A DNA stretch of 64,000 nucleotides, taken from NCBI GenBank assembly GCA_026415355.1, contig JAOAHF010000002.1, forward strand, positions 80,365 through 144,364, written 5' to 3'. The DNA is from Brevinematales bacterium (lineage in GTDB: Bacteria > Spirochaetota > Brevinematia > DTOW01). The position numbers and the translations under genes were made by a program. Below, piece after piece: positions 8,986-18,826 of this stretch (position 1 is its first letter; each line of letters begins with the position of its first letter). The notes under the pieces are model-generated. The model did no database searches. It was not told where the DNA came from and saw nothing but the letters and a program-made list of their open reading frames with translations.

Positions 8986-9744
8986 TTACTTTCTCCTAAC
9001 ACTTACATAGCTTTCAGTAAGAGGGACTTCTATTCTCGCTAAAACATAACTATTGTTAGGACCTGAAATCCTGAAGAGAGACGGATCAATTCCTACTCCT
9101 TTAAGTAGCATAACTATCAACGCTATACCAAGACCAGCACCTTCAAGTTCGTCTCCTTGCTCTAAATAAAACTGAGATATGTCGTCATATCCCATAGCTT
9201 TCTTAAGTTTTTCCCTTATTCTTCTATTTTCAAATTCACTCATACTTACATTATTAACTACTTCTATTCTAACACCATCCTTTGAGTGATAAAATGCAAC
9301 ACTAATATATAAATCTTTTTCTGCTAGCTTAGACATATACTTTGGAAGATTGATTTCCGATAACTCCTCCTTAAACTTTATCATACCCAACAAAAAACTC
9401 TTCTCATCATTTATATTAACATTATTCTCCTCAAATACAACACGTTTTATATTTGCTTTACTTGCATTCAATATAAGCTCCTTTACACAAGTATATATAA
9501 TGTCTGATAAATCCTGTCTACAGTAATTTTCGAATATTTTCGATATAACAATATTAACTCTCCTTTCTATCTCATGAGATATCCCGTAAAACTTTAAATA
9601 GAAATATTTACCCCCCTTTATCAATTCAGAAACCAGCTTAATAAATTCTTCATCTGACTTCACATTTATATCAATTCTATCATACATATTTTCATCCTCC
9701 TCAGAATAGAGAAGACTATAACCGATACCTATAAAATTTTCCAT
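8986..9744 (-). CDS. Stand-alone histidine-kinase-like ATPase
   Basis: A cytosolic protein of 252 residues. It has the GHKL ATP-binding marks of two-component kinases and anti-sigma factors: KELILNASKAN (N-box Glu and Asn), VEVVNNVSM-type second Asn, and EGAGLGIALIVMLL (G-box). It lacks a phosphoacceptor His domain and any sensor domain. It may be an anti-sigma-type kinase or a partner-switching ATPase. A paralogue with the same layout lies at 50251-51030. It is the last gene of a minus-strand unit with the nucleotidyltransferase-like gene (78-base gap). The ATG at 9744 is preferred because GGGGG lies 8 bases upstream; an in-frame TTG at 9759 is the alternative. Confidence 0.7.
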   Translation of the reverse strand: MENFIGIGYSLLYSEEDENMYDRIDINVKSDEEFIKLVSELIKGGKYFYLKFYGISHEIERRVNIVISKIFENYCRQDLSDIIYTCVKELILNASKANIKRVVFEENNVNINDEKSFLLGMIKFKEELSEINLPKYMSKLAEKDLYISVAFYHSKDGVRIEVVNNVSMSEFENRRIREKLKKAMGYDDISQFYLEQGDELEGAGLGIALIVMLLKGVGIDPSLFRISGPNNSYVLARIEVPLTESYVSVRRK

Positions 9745-9822
9745 GGAATTTACCCCCAAGATAACTATTCAAATTACAAACTCTACCAGTAATTACTAAC
9801 TCAACATAAGGTTTGGGAATAG

Positions 9823-11058
9823 CTATTCTCTTGCTGAATTATACAAGTTTCTTATCAAATCTTCAATAAATTTATCAAACACTTTATCTCTTCTCGAAAA
9901 CATAACCCTGGTCATGTTTATAAATCTATCAAGCGGAAACCTCTTGTAAGGTTCCCTACCACCCCAAGCAAAATGTGGTACATATTTTCTAACTAATTCA
10001 CCCTCAAAGAAAACATTAGCACCTACTCCTATAATAGTTCCTGTATTTATCAAAACCCCTATACCTATCTTAGAAAAATCACCAATAAAACATCCAACCT
10101 TAAGTAAGCCTGTGTTAACAATCTTGTTAGGTTTAATAAAAACTTTAACCTCATCATAAGTATTCTTCAAATCACTATTTGTCGCCATAGCTCCTATATT
10201 TACCCACTGACCTACATAAGAATGCCCTATAAATCCTTCGTGATTTTTGTTCGAGTAGGAATCAATTATAGTCTCTTCAACTTCACCAGACACTTTACAA
10301 ACATTTCTAATATTACTTCCCTCTCTTATCCTTGCTTGACTTACCACAGATCTCTTGCCTATATAGGCAGGACCAGTTATAACTGTAAGAGAGTTTATTC
10401 TAGCTTCAGTATCAATATAAACAGGCCCGCTAGATACATCAATAAAAACTCCTTTTGAAATATTAGCTTTAGGAGAAATTATTATCATGTCCTTGCTACC
10501 TTCTAACTCGATATTAGTAGCATACAAGCTACGAGAAATCCTAGATAATATCTCAAAATCCTTCTCAATAAGAAAAGTATTAAGATAAACTAAATCCCAA
10601 GGATAAAAACAAAAATTATTGATAGTATAAATCTTTACTTCATCAATGTTTACGGTTAAAGCATCTCTTACCATCTGAACATCGTTTTTGTATAGCCCAT
10701 CAAACAATAATTCTGGCTCTGATATGTCGGAAGAGTTTATATGTAAGTACACTATAATACCGTTATAAAGGCCGATTGTATTAAGAGTATCCTTAAAATT
10801 TTGGGACGGATACAAATACATCGTGTTAAGAAAGATAATTTCATTTTTTCTAGATATATCTTGAACTGATAGTATCTTACTGTCTGGAAAATAAAAAGAA
10901 ACTTCCTTACGTGAAATAACCTTAACCTCTGAGTCATACAAATTTGCTATTCTCTCATACACAGTCATTATACCACTTTTCAGGTCATGTAAAGGTCTAA
11001 CGAGCGAAAATGGTTCTAATCTCTCTACAGAACTAGTTTCTTCAAAGAGGACTATCAT
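9823..11058 (-). CDS. GlmU-like sugar nucleotidyltransferase family protein (NTP_transf_4 type)
   Basis: A 411-residue protein. The N-terminus (IVLFEETSSVERLEPFSLVRPLHDLKSGIMTVYER, read in two parts as FEETSSVERLEPFSLVRP and LRVGI-like LKSGIM) fits the divergent nucleotidyltransferase family found beside GlmU-like proteins. From residue about 195 onward it has left-handed beta-helix hexapeptides (ISPKANISKGVFIDVSSG, IGKRSVVSQARIREGSNI, IGIGVLINTGTIIGVGANVF), as in acyl/acetyl-transferases. This pairing suggests sugar-1-phosphate nucleotidylylation plus acetylation in envelope-sugar synthesis, but the N-terminal catalytic signature GxGTRM is absent. GAGAGGG precedes the ATG. It directly follows the lipoprotein gene with no gap. 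Confidence 0.7.
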   Translation of the reverse strand: MIVLFEETSSVERLEPFSLVRPLHDLKSGIMTVYERIANLYDSEVKVISRKEVSFYFPDSKILSVQDISRKNEIIFLNTMYLYPSQNFKDTLNTIGLYNGIIVYLHINSSDISEPELLFDGLYKNDVQMVRDALTVNIDEVKIYTINNFCFYPWDLVYLNTFLIEKDFEILSRISRSLYATNIELEGSKDMIIISPKANISKGVFIDVSSGPVYIDTEARINSLTVITGPAYIGKRSVVSQARIREGSNIRNVCKVSGEVEETIIDSYSNKNHEGFIGHSYVGQWVNIGAMATNSDLKNTYDEVKVFIKPNKIVNTGLLKVGCFIGDFSKIGIGVLINTGTIIGVGANVFFEGELVRKYVPHFAWGGREPYKRFPLDRFINMTRVMFSRRDKVFDKFIEDLIRNLYNSARE

Positions 11059-11457
11059 TTAAAACCCTCTCTTCATCTTTGAATACAATCTACGACCTAA
11101 CACAACCTGGGGAATTCTATCCCCAAAACTACCAGATTTCTCAAACAATAACTCTAAATAATACTTTGACTTATCATAGTTGTTATTTAAATAGTTTATA
11201 AAACCTAATTCATATATCGACCATAGATAAACTCTAGTCAGAGCATCAGATGGCTCTTTAATATCAGAATATTTTCTAATAACTTCTTCGTATAGAAACT
11301 CTGCTTCCCTAACATAACCTTCTGAATAATACTTTATAGCAAGCCTGTATACATCATCAATATCCATCTTATCTATTTGTTCTTTGCTCTCTCTTACAGC
11401 AATCCCACACCCAGACATTAAAACCACCATCAAAAAAAACACAATTATGTTCTTCAT
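11059..11457 (-). CDS. Small TPR lipoprotein
   Basis: A 132-residue protein with a signal peptide ending in a lipobox (IVFFLMVVLMSGCG), so Cys at about residue 17 is lipidated. The remainder forms two TPR-like helix pairs (DVYRLAIKYYSEGYVREAEF, then LGFINYLNNNYDKSKYYLEL). It probably serves as an adaptor in the periplasm or outer membrane. It is the first gene of a three-gene unit with the nucleotidyltransferase-like protein and the ATPase; its stop codon abuts the next ATG. The start at 11457 fits the signal peptide; an in-frame TTG at 11481 would put eight extra polar residues in front. Confidence 0.75.
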   Translation of the reverse strand: MKNIIVFFLMVVLMSGCGIAVRESKEQIDKMDIDDVYRLAIKYYSEGYVREAEFLYEEVIRKYSDIKEPSDALTRVYLWSIYELGFINYLNNNYDKSKYYLELLFEKSGSFGDRIPQVVLGRRLYSKMKRGF

Positions 11458-11556
11458 AATACTTACTCTAATTCTAATCAATAAATCTAAACTCTATCAA
11501 ACTTATACATCCCCAAACATATATAACACAAAGCAAGTAAAAAATCTATTTACTTC

Positions 11557-11593
11557 TTGAAGTAATATAGTAAATTTATCTATACTTCTGTAT
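11557..11593 (+). promoter_or_regulatory. Promoter giving a leaderless transcript
   Basis: TTGAAG at 11557-11562, an 18-base spacer, TATACT at 11581-11586, then 7 bases to the ATG at 11594. Transcription should begin at or within a base or two of the start codon. Confidence 0.6.
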
Positions 11594-14566
11594 ATGTATA
11601 TAACCAAACTTGTAAAATCAGCTAAAACAATAAGCATACTCAACTACATACTCATCTCCTTATTAGGAGTACTATTAATTTCTTTGAGTTTCTCTATATT
11701 GCTCACTATTTTAGACTTTAACTTTATCATTCCACCAATTATTTTCATAATCTTAATAACTATAACCTTAGCAGTAATTATAACATTAGTACTAAAACAA
11801 ATACTTAAACTATTACCAACAACAAATGCTAACATCGAAAGATTAATTCTTTCTAAAAGACAATTTCTCATAGACTCTTTAATAGAGGCTGATAGAAAAA
11901 ATATTAATATCCTAACACAAAAAGACGAAGAAACAATAAGTAAATCCCTAAAAAAGCTACTAAAAACCCAAATTGGCATTTTATTAATAACCATATTATT
12001 ACTAGTAGGAATACTGGGAATCGTTATCAAAAACAAGAATGGAATAGAAGAATTATACAACTTTCTATTCTCAAGTCCTCACATAGAGTATAATGACTAC
12101 ATATCTTCCTCAATACCAATATCTATCAAACTAATACCTACCTACAAAGCAGAATTCTTTGCATCTGCCGAAAACATTTACTATCTAACAAATTCAAACA
12201 ACATTCTGAATACATCTTTCTATACATCTTCTACAAATATAACTATTTTCGCACGAAAGTACGGAATAATAAAAGAAATTCAAAAACTAACTCCAAAATT
12301 CATATCTGAACTAGCATTACTAAACCAAATTGTCGAAATATACTTCAACAACATAAAATTGTCTTCTTATGATTACATACCAACAATCGAAGCAGTCAAA
12401 GGAAGTAAAATAATACTCAACTTAGAGTTCTCCCACAACATAAAAGATGCAATAACACAACCTAATTTAAGAGAAGTCAGCATAAATCTAAACAGAAACA
12501 AAGTTACCTTGACGATTAAACCTACTAAAAAATTTGAATTTGATATAAAAGTTTCAGATATATTCAGCAGAAACTTAAATCTCGAAGGTATACAAATTCT
12601 CATTAGAACAAATGACATTCCTATTGTAAACATAAAATATCCAGAAAAAGATCTCATACTCATTTCAAAATTCATTCTTGAAGGATACGGGGAAATAGTA
12701 GATAACGATAGAATAATAAATAGTTGGATGGAAATTGAAATCAGTAATTCGTTAATAGGAATAACTAAAAAAATAAAAACACCTACAAATATAAACGGTA
12801 TATCCTTCAAATACGAGGAAAACTTTAGTTTTGTACTAGATTCAACCATATATAACTTCTTACCTGGAGACTATGTAAAAGTTACCATTTTCGCGAAAGA
12901 TATATACGGAGACATAGGTTTCGATAAGAGAACTATTTATCTTCCAACATTTTCTCAAATAGCAAAAATGCTTGATAAGGGATTACAAGAAACAAAAGAA
13001 AAAATATCAAAACAAAAAGAAAACATCATAGAATCAAGATACGAAATTAACAAAAGAAAAATAGACACATCAAAACTAATTGAAAGAATACAAAGTCTAA
13101 AAGAACTATCAACAAATCTAACAGAACTTACAGAAGCAATCAAAAATATATATGAACAGATAGATAAAACAAAAAGCATAAAAGAAGAATTTGAAAAACT
13201 TGACAAAATATCAGAAAAATTACTCAACATACTAAACGATAAGGAATTCAAAGAAATAGTAGAAAAACTATCAAAAAGAGAATACTCCCCCCAACAACTC
13301 TCAACAAAATTAGAAGATATAACCAAAGCCTTAACAGAACTTGAAATGCAAGTCAATAAAATAATGGAATTCAAAGATATTCTAAAATCTATTTCAAGTA
13401 TAAGAGAAATTGAAAATAAATTAGAAGAACTATCACACAAAGAAAACAATAATCAAATAGATGACAAAATAAAAGAATTTACAAAAAGCGAAGAATTCTC
13501 AAGAATGAGCCAAGAATTCAAAAGCAGTTTTCTAGATAAAGTAAAACAAATTGAAAATGCTATTAAGCAAAAAGAAAATCTTAGTAAAGAAATATCAAAA
13601 ATCCTAAAAGATATGGACTTCGAAATTTACAAAGAAATAATGAGAAAACTATCAGAAATAAACAAAAAACAAAAGAGTAAACTCTGGGAGGTTTATTTTA
13701 ATATACTTTCATCTCAATACTTAATACAAAAATCCAAAAAGGAAATAGACAAAGTAGCACTACGATACCCTAAGATAGCAGTAGAAATACTTAAAGATAA
13801 ATTTAGAGACGTATCAACTGCAATCAAACACTTTAGACTTACCTTAAATGAATTCCTAAATGATTTTTCACTAAATCCAGAGTTATCACAAGTTTATTCT
13901 GAAATAGAGTATGTCACAAGAGAGTTAGAAAAAGAATTTAACTTCTTTACAGAAGCAATATCATCTGGAATAAGCTTTTCAATATCATCAAGCACCCAAA
14001 ACATAATTGACAAAATATCATTCATTCTGTCTAAACTATTAGACTTATACGAAAAAATGAACGAAGGAATGAATATACAACAAGCAGGTGTAAATATTAA
14101 TGACATAATGGAAACGTATAGGCAAATATCAAAAGCACTAAAAGAAATGCTAGAAAATGGTATAAACGAAAAAGAGCTTTCAGAAATAGAAAAACTACTA
14201 GAAGAAGCAATCAAACAAGCAAAATCACTAGAAGGCAAAGATAACATAAGCGGTAATGCCAAAAGAATAAGAGAAGAACTTGAAGAAATACTAAACAAAA
14301 TCAAAGAACGAAAACTTGAACTTGCATATGAAAAAGCAAAAAACACTGAACTTAACTTACTCGAATACCAAAGAGGTATGTTTGAAAGAGGTATATCCGA
14401 AAAAAGAGAAGCAGAAAAACCTAAACACTACAACCCACCTAAACTAGCTATAATACCAAATATATCAGATAAAAAAATCAGTATAAAAGATCCATTCATA
14501 AGAAAAAAGTACCTAGAAATAGTAAATAAGTACAGAAAAATAATCAACAACACCAACCCTTTCTAA
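11594..14566 (+). CDS. DUF4175-like large membrane-anchored coiled-coil protein
   Basis: A 990-residue protein. Two membrane segments lie near the N-terminus (about 19-40 and 45-68) and a third at about 128-146. Residues 150-450 form beta-sandwich-type periplasmic domains. From about 455 to 970 nearly the whole chain is charged helix and coiled coil (for example EEKISKQKENIIESRYEIN-like heptads). The order (two segments, soluble loop, third segment, Ig-like region with a DIYGD motif before a PTFSQIAKML junction, long coiled coil) fits DUF4175 proteins of Bacteroidetes and relatives, whose function is not established. The gene is monocistronic and leaderless. The C-terminal 30 residues are basic. 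Confidence 0.6.
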   Translation: MYITKLVKSAKTISILNYILISLLGVLLISLSFSILLTILDFNFIIPPIIFIILITITLAVIITLVLKQILKLLPTTNANIERLILSKRQFLIDSLIEADRKNINILTQKDEETISKSLKKLLKTQIGILLITILLLVGILGIVIKNKNGIEELYNFLFSSPHIEYNDYISSSIPISIKLIPTYKAEFFASAENIYYLTNSNNILNTSFYTSSTNITIFARKYGIIKEIQKLTPKFISELALLNQIVEIYFNNIKLSSYDYIPTIEAVKGSKIILNLEFSHNIKDAITQPNLREVSINLNRNKVTLTIKPTKKFEFDIKVSDIFSRNLNLEGIQILIRTNDIPIVNIKYPEKDLILISKFILEGYGEIVDNDRIINSWMEIEISNSLIGITKKIKTPTNINGISFKYEENFSFVLDSTIYNFLPGDYVKVTIFAKDIYGDIGFDKRTIYLPTFSQIAKMLDKGLQETKEKISKQKENIIESRYEINKRKIDTSKLIERIQSLKELSTNLTELTEAIKNIYEQIDKTKSIKEEFEKLDKISEKLLNILNDKEFKEIVEKLSKREYSPQQLSTKLEDITKALTELEMQVNKIMEFKDILKSISSIREIENKLEELSHKENNNQIDDKIKEFTKSEEFSRMSQEFKSSFLDKVKQIENAIKQKENLSKEISKILKDMDFEIYKEIMRKLSEINKKQKSKLWEVYFNILSSQYLIQKSKKEIDKVALRYPKIAVEILKDKFRDVSTAIKHFRLTLNEFLNDFSLNPELSQVYSEIEYVTRELEKEFNFFTEAISSGISFSISSSTQNIIDKISFILSKLLDLYEKMNEGMNIQQAGVNINDIMETYRQISKALKEMLENGINEKELSEIEKLLEEAIKQAKSLEGKDNISGNAKRIREELEEILNKIKERKLELAYEKAKNTELNLLEYQRGMFERGISEKREAEKPKHYNPPKLAIIPNISDKKISIKDPFIRKKYLEIVNKYRKIINNTNPF

Positions 14567-14774
14567 AAAAAAATCAATAAACCATTCAAAAGATAAAACC
14601 AATCAACTCCTTTCAGGAAATAAGGAAACAACTCTAACAAAAAATTATTTCAAAACTAGTAAAACCAAATTAACTAACAATCCAGTATATGCCACCTAAA
14701 ACTCTCCTACTTACCAATCGTAAATTTTATACGAAACTACAATTTACTTAATCAAAAATAAATAATTAAAAAAG
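14567..14774. other. Short intergenic region
   Basis: A/T-rich spacer between the coiled-coil gene and the cysK promoter. No stable hairpin, repeat or open frame stands out. Confidence 0.5.
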
Positions 14775-14811
14775 TTGAAAAATTCAAATATATAAAATCA
14801 TAATTAATCAT
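14775..14811 (+). promoter_or_regulatory. Promoter giving a leaderless cysK transcript
   Basis: TTGAAA at 14775-14780, an 18-base spacer, CATAAT at 14799-14804, then 7 bases to the ATG at 14812. Confidence 0.55.
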
Positions 14812-15777
14812 ATGAAAAGCAATATAAGTAACAGAACAAGCATAAAATCTGGGACAGAGGTAGGTAATAGCATACTTGATTTATTTTTTAATACACCAAT
14901 TGTCAAATTGAACAAGTTAGTAGACGAAAATATGGCCGATGTCTATGTTAAACTAGAGTTTATGTCCCCAGGCGGATCCATAAAGGACAGAGTAGCTTTT
15001 GGGATGATTAGAGATGCAGAAAACAAGGGATTACTAAGAGAAGACAGTGTTATAATAGAACCAACCAGTGGTAACACAGGTATTGCTATAGCCTTAATAG
15101 CTAGTGCTAAGGGATACAAATCTATAATCGTCATACCTGAAACTCTATGTTTGGAGAGAGTTTACATAATTGAGAACTATGGAGCTGAGGTAGTAGTTAC
15201 ACCTGGAGAACTTGGTATGAATGGAGCAATACAAAAAGCAAAAGATTTATTGATAAAAATTCCTAACTCTATAATGCTAGACCAGTTTTCTAATCCTTCA
15301 AACCCAAAGATACACGAAGAAACTACTGCTTCCGAAATAATAGAGAGTATGGGATGCAACATAGATGCTTTTGTTGCTGGAGTTGGAACAGGAGGCACTA
15401 TAACAGGAGTCGGTAAGGTACTAAAAAGGAACTGTCTAAATACCCTAGTAGTTGCTGTCGAACCAGAAGGATCTCCAGTAATAAGTGGAGGTAAACCAGG
15501 CTTTCATAGAATCCAAGGTATAGGAGCAGGATTTATTCCATCAATACTTGACTTAAATGTAATAGACGAAATAATAAAAGTATCAGACATGGATGCATAC
15601 AAAACAACACAAGCACTTGCAGTTGGTGAAGGCATATTTGCAGGTATATCTTCGGGTGCTAATGTATTCGCTTCATTGAAAATTGCAAAGAGACTTGGCA
15701 AAGGCAAAAAAGTACTAACCATACTTCCAGATTCAGGTGATAGATATTTCTCACTAAAACAATATTTTGACTTCTAA
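14812..15777 (+). CDS. cysK: Cysteine synthase (O-acetylserine sulfhydrylase)
   Basis: A 321-residue PLP enzyme that makes cysteine from O-acetylserine and sulfide. The Schiff-base Lys is in PGGSIKDRVA (residue about 59), the substrate loop is TSGNTGIA, the phosphate-binding loop is GTGGTITG, and the C-terminal PDSGDRYFS is intact. The first 22 residues extend beyond the usual start (SILDLFFNTPIVKLNKL aligns with the normal N-terminus), but the leaderless promoter points to this ATG. It lies alone with no serine acetyltransferase nearby. Cystathionine beta-synthase-like activity cannot be excluded. A perfect 8-bp hairpin overlaps the stop codon. Confidence 0.93.
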   Translation: MKSNISNRTSIKSGTEVGNSILDLFFNTPIVKLNKLVDENMADVYVKLEFMSPGGSIKDRVAFGMIRDAENKGLLREDSVIIEPTSGNTGIAIALIASAKGYKSIIVIPETLCLERVYIIENYGAEVVVTPGELGMNGAIQKAKDLLIKIPNSIMLDQFSNPSNPKIHEETTASEIIESMGCNIDAFVAGVGTGGTITGVGKVLKRNCLNTLVVAVEPEGSPVISGGKPGFHRIQGIGAGFIPSILDLNVIDEIIKVSDMDAYKTTQALAVGEGIFAGISSGANVFASLKIAKRLGKGKKVLTILPDSGDRYFSLKQYFDF

Positions 15778-15801
15778 ATCTTATTCTAAGAAGTAAGATT
15801 T
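15776..15801 (+). terminator. Hairpin at the end of cysK
   Basis: AAATCTTA and TAAGATTT form a perfect 8-bp stem with a 10-base loop, starting at the cysK stop codon. There is no U-tract after it, so termination is only likely. Confidence 0.45.
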
Positions 15802-16291
15802 AACCTCGCTTTTCAAAGAAAATAGGATTATACAACAATATCACACTATATAACATAATCTCCCAAAAATATAGTAGTAACTTGAAACATGAAAAATACG
15901 ACCCCATATCAATTTTTTAGATAAACACTTACTCACTGAAAGAACCATTTCTACGCTCAAAAAGCCGTAGGTAAAACACTAACTTTACACGAATTTGCCA
16001 AAATATAAATTTGAACTCAAACACAATAACATCAGAAAATCTTGGTACAACCATTCTAAGTGAAAATCCTATCTATGAAATACTATGTTATTATAGTACG
16101 CTTAAAACACTGATTTAAGGCATCAGGAAAGATATTTTTGCAAATAATATACATGGCATCCAGTTGTGTACTAAACAGAATCAGTTGTTTACTTAAACAA
16201 ACTAACACTACCTTGAGACAAAGTTAGAATAATACTCTAACCCAAGAAGATATAACAACAGTATATTTAGAAAAAGCAAATGTAATGAGTT
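15802..16291. other. Intergenic region without a visible gene
   Basis: About 490 bases of A/T-rich sequence between cysK and the next gene. No open frame over 40 codons with coding character, no tRNA-like fold and no repeat family was seen. The last part holds the next gene's promoter. Confidence 0.5.
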
Positions 16292-16305
16292 TATAATTAG
16301 TATGT
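16292..16305 (+). promoter_or_regulatory. -10 box close to start codon (leaderless candidate)
   Basis: TATAAT at 16292-16297 stands 8 bases before the ATG at 16306. The -35 is weak (TAGAAA at 16268-16273, 18-base spacer). There is no ribosome binding site. Confidence 0.4.
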
Positions 16306-16923
16306 ATGATAAGGGAAAAAATAATAATCGTATTTCTAATGCTATCGGTGAACGTCTTTGGTTTTTTGATTGACATGTCAGAAACTAATAGGGAATACTT
16401 CGAAAAAATCATAAATTCAACCTATATAAACTTATCACTACCAAACCTTGAAGTTTACTCAACATACATACAAGAGTTTTCAAAAGAGTATATAGGGATT
16501 GATAAAGTATCATCCTTTTTGATATTATCGAATAATTCATTAATACTTAACATCACAAATGAAAAAACAAATATCAATCTATCAAGACTAACTATTCCTT
16601 TCATGGAAGGAATGGAAGTATTATACTTATTACCAACTAAGGAATATCAGAAGAGATTTGTAAAGTTTCAAGTAGCAAATTACGGAGATACAAAAATATT
16701 ATCCCTATGGCAAAACGAGAAAACTTATATAGTGCTATATATAGCAGAAAACTTAATCCAAAGAGTTGACTACTGGCTTAAAGAAAACAACGATAACATA
16801 ATGTTATGGTCGTATTTATGTGCCTACCGAGATAATAAAAAAGATAGGAAAACTATAAGCGGGATATTATTTAATATACAAGCAAAAGAGTTCTACAAAT
16901 TCGACTTTAGGCCGCTACCCTAA
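16306..16923 (+). CDS. Exported protein of unknown function
   Basis: A 205-residue protein not recognised. It has a signal peptide (KIIIVFLMLSVNVFGF). The mature part alternates polar and hydrophobic residues, suggesting a beta-rich periplasmic fold (NLEVYSTYIQEFSKEYIGI, LIPF-type strands, VAN YGDTKILSLWQ region). The length and the 'exported beta half-barrel' pattern are loosely like LolA carriers, but no LolA signature is present. It is monocistronic. Confidence 0.65.
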   Translation: MIREKIIIVFLMLSVNVFGFLIDMSETNREYFEKIINSTYINLSLPNLEVYSTYIQEFSKEYIGIDKVSSFLILSNNSLILNITNEKTNINLSRLTIPFMEGMEVLYLLPTKEYQKRFVKFQVANYGDTKILSLWQNEKTYIVLYIAENLIQRVDYWLKENNDNIMLWSYLCAYRDNKKDRKTISGILFNIQAKEFYKFDFRPLP

Positions 16924-17134
16924 AAACTCCAACTAGCATACCTAAAATATGTAATTACACAAGTAACATGTAAAGTTTGATAAAAGGTTTTATTCTAAAA
17001 CAATTATCATCAAACTTAAGTATACAAAAAATCTTAACTTTTACCAAAAAACACTACCAACAAAAGTTCTAAAATTAATTACTCTAACCATGATCAGAGG
17101 AAAAACAATTATATCTTAGTACTAATAGTCACCT

Positions 17135-18826
17135 CTAATTCTTGATGAAATCTAGTATCTTCAAAAAAACATCACCTGACAAAAACATTTCAACAGTTGA
17201 TAGATTAAACTTCTCTACTATGGATGGAACTACGTTAGTAATAACTCTTACATTGTATTCAAAGTTATCATTGTACATAACCAAAATCTTCTGATCGTAG
17301 TTAATTCTACGGCCTTCTTTCAAAATAGACTTCCAAAACTGGTTTAACCCTAAAAAATAGGATATAGGCTGTATGAATGAGAAGACCAGAAAAGGCGACC
17401 ATTGAATCTTATAAATAATATCTCTAACTTTCTCTTCTTCCAAGTGAGAAAACTTCAAGTTTATATTTGCACCAACATAATCAATAAATACTTTAATATT
17501 AACTTTGTCTCCAAACTCTTTACTGAAAGGTGTTTTTGAATAAGGACTAATGTAAGCTAAGTTTAGAAGAACTGATACTTTAACTCCTTCAGAAACATTA
17601 TTAAAATCGTATTTGCCACGTGAAATAAGAGAATTATAAAGCTTTATATTAGATTCCAAATCCATCAACGTTTTACTTTCCAAAATTGATGGATTAATTG
17701 CCAGGATCTTCAGGATTTTTTTCAAAGGCATACGATTAAAGCAATAAAAAAGAAGGTCAAACCCATCACCCCAAGTTATAATAATTACATTTCTGCTAGG
17801 TAAAATATTCAGTACACTTTCGAGAGACTTACTCACACCTTGCAATGTAATATCCTTAATCAAATCATAATAGACTTCATACTTGTAAAAAGGAAAACTA
17901 TATACTTCACTATAAAAAACCCACACATCAACATTATACTCTCTTAATCTATCAATCATAGGTTTAAACCAAGAAGGACCAACATACATTGAAGGAACAA
18001 CTAGAACAGAAAATTCTGGATACTCCACAGGAAAGTGATACAATTTTGCCTTCAGACCTTTTACTTCACTTTTCACATGATAAACCCTATAGTCAAGATT
18101 GGAATTTCCATAAACACTATCTAAAAACTCTCTAAACTGACCCAAAGTAGTATGGTTGAATATAATATATCTTGGTAACTTATAATACTTTGATTTACTA
18201 CCCACAATAGGACTATCATCAACTGTAAAAGAAACTTTATATGTTTTTGAAGCAAGTTTATACGCAGAACTATCTCCAACACCGAATGGATAAGCAAAAG
18301 CAAACACTTCGATACCTACCTTATCTTCTATATATTTTTTGGAATACACAACTTCTTGGTAGAGTATATCACTCGGTAAATCCTTTAGAAAAAGATGAGA
18401 ATAACTATGAGAGCCAATTATAAAACCACTAGAAGATAAGCCTTTTATCTCATCCCAAGAAAAAAAATCCTTACCCCCAATAACTTTTGGATATATGAAA
18501 AATGTTGTCCTCGTATTTTTAGATTTTAGAAATTCAATAGTTCTTTGAGGTAACTTCCATCCATCATCAAATGTTATTGAAATAGTGTATTCTGAAGTAG
18601 CCATAGTATTCGTAAAGTAATCCAAGCCAACTAGTTTAAAATTCATTTTATTTGCTTCATGAATTTGAAGCTCTAACATCTCTGGTAAAACAGAGTATAT
18701 ATCTTTCATAGAGTAACCAATCTTATGATAACATAACACGATGCTATTAGCATAAGATGAACTAAACGCAAAAACAACCAAACTAACTTTCAAAATAAGA
18801 TTTATCACAATTAACTCGATTCTCAT
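17135..18826 (-). CDS. Polysaccharide deacetylase fused to alpha/beta-hydrolase-like domain
   Basis: A 563-residue exported protein (signal segment in residues 5-26). Residues about 30-240 are a NodB deacetylase: SITFDDGWKLP (catalytic Asp and metal Asp, 85-89), GSHSYSH (metal His pair, 139-144), and FAYPFGVGD. Such enzymes remove acetyl groups from surface or wall polysaccharides. Residues about 260-560 look like an alpha/beta hydrolase: LVVPSMYVGPSWFKPMIDRL followed by NVIIITWGDGFDLL at about 346-359, which sits where the nucleophile elbow GxSxG normally is. The elbow has Asp instead of Ser, so esterase activity is doubtful. It is monocistronic. The deacetylase call is firm; the second domain is an inference from pattern. 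Confidence 0.8.
   Translation of the reverse strand: MRIELIVINLILKVSLVVFAFSSSYANSIVLCYHKIGYSMKDIYSVLPEMLELQIHEANKMNFKLVGLDYFTNTMATSEYTISITFDDGWKLPQRTIEFLKSKNTRTTFFIYPKVIGGKDFFSWDEIKGLSSSGFIIGSHSYSHLFLKDLPSDILYQEVVYSKKYIEDKVGIEVFAFAYPFGVGDSSAYKLASKTYKVSFTVDDSPIVGSKSKYYKLPRYIIFNHTTLGQFREFLDSVYGNSNLDYRVYHVKSEVKGLKAKLYHFPVEYPEFSVLVVPSMYVGPSWFKPMIDRLREYNVDVWVFYSEVYSFPFYKYEVYYDLIKDITLQGVSKSLESVLNILPSRNVIIITWGDGFDLLFYCFNRMPLKKILKILAINPSILESKTLMDLESNIKLYNSLISRGKYDFNNVSEGVKVSVLLNLAYISPYSKTPFSKEFGDKVNIKVFIDYVGANINLKFSHLEEEKVRDIIYKIQWSPFLVFSFIQPISYFLGLNQFWKSILKEGRRINYDQKILVMYNDNFEYNVRVITNVVPSIVEKFNLSTVEMFLSGDVFLKILDFIKN

Noticed and set aside
14805..14830. Riboswitch or T-box ahead of cysK and hisS
   Set aside because: The starts are too close to the -10 boxes to leave room for a structured leader.
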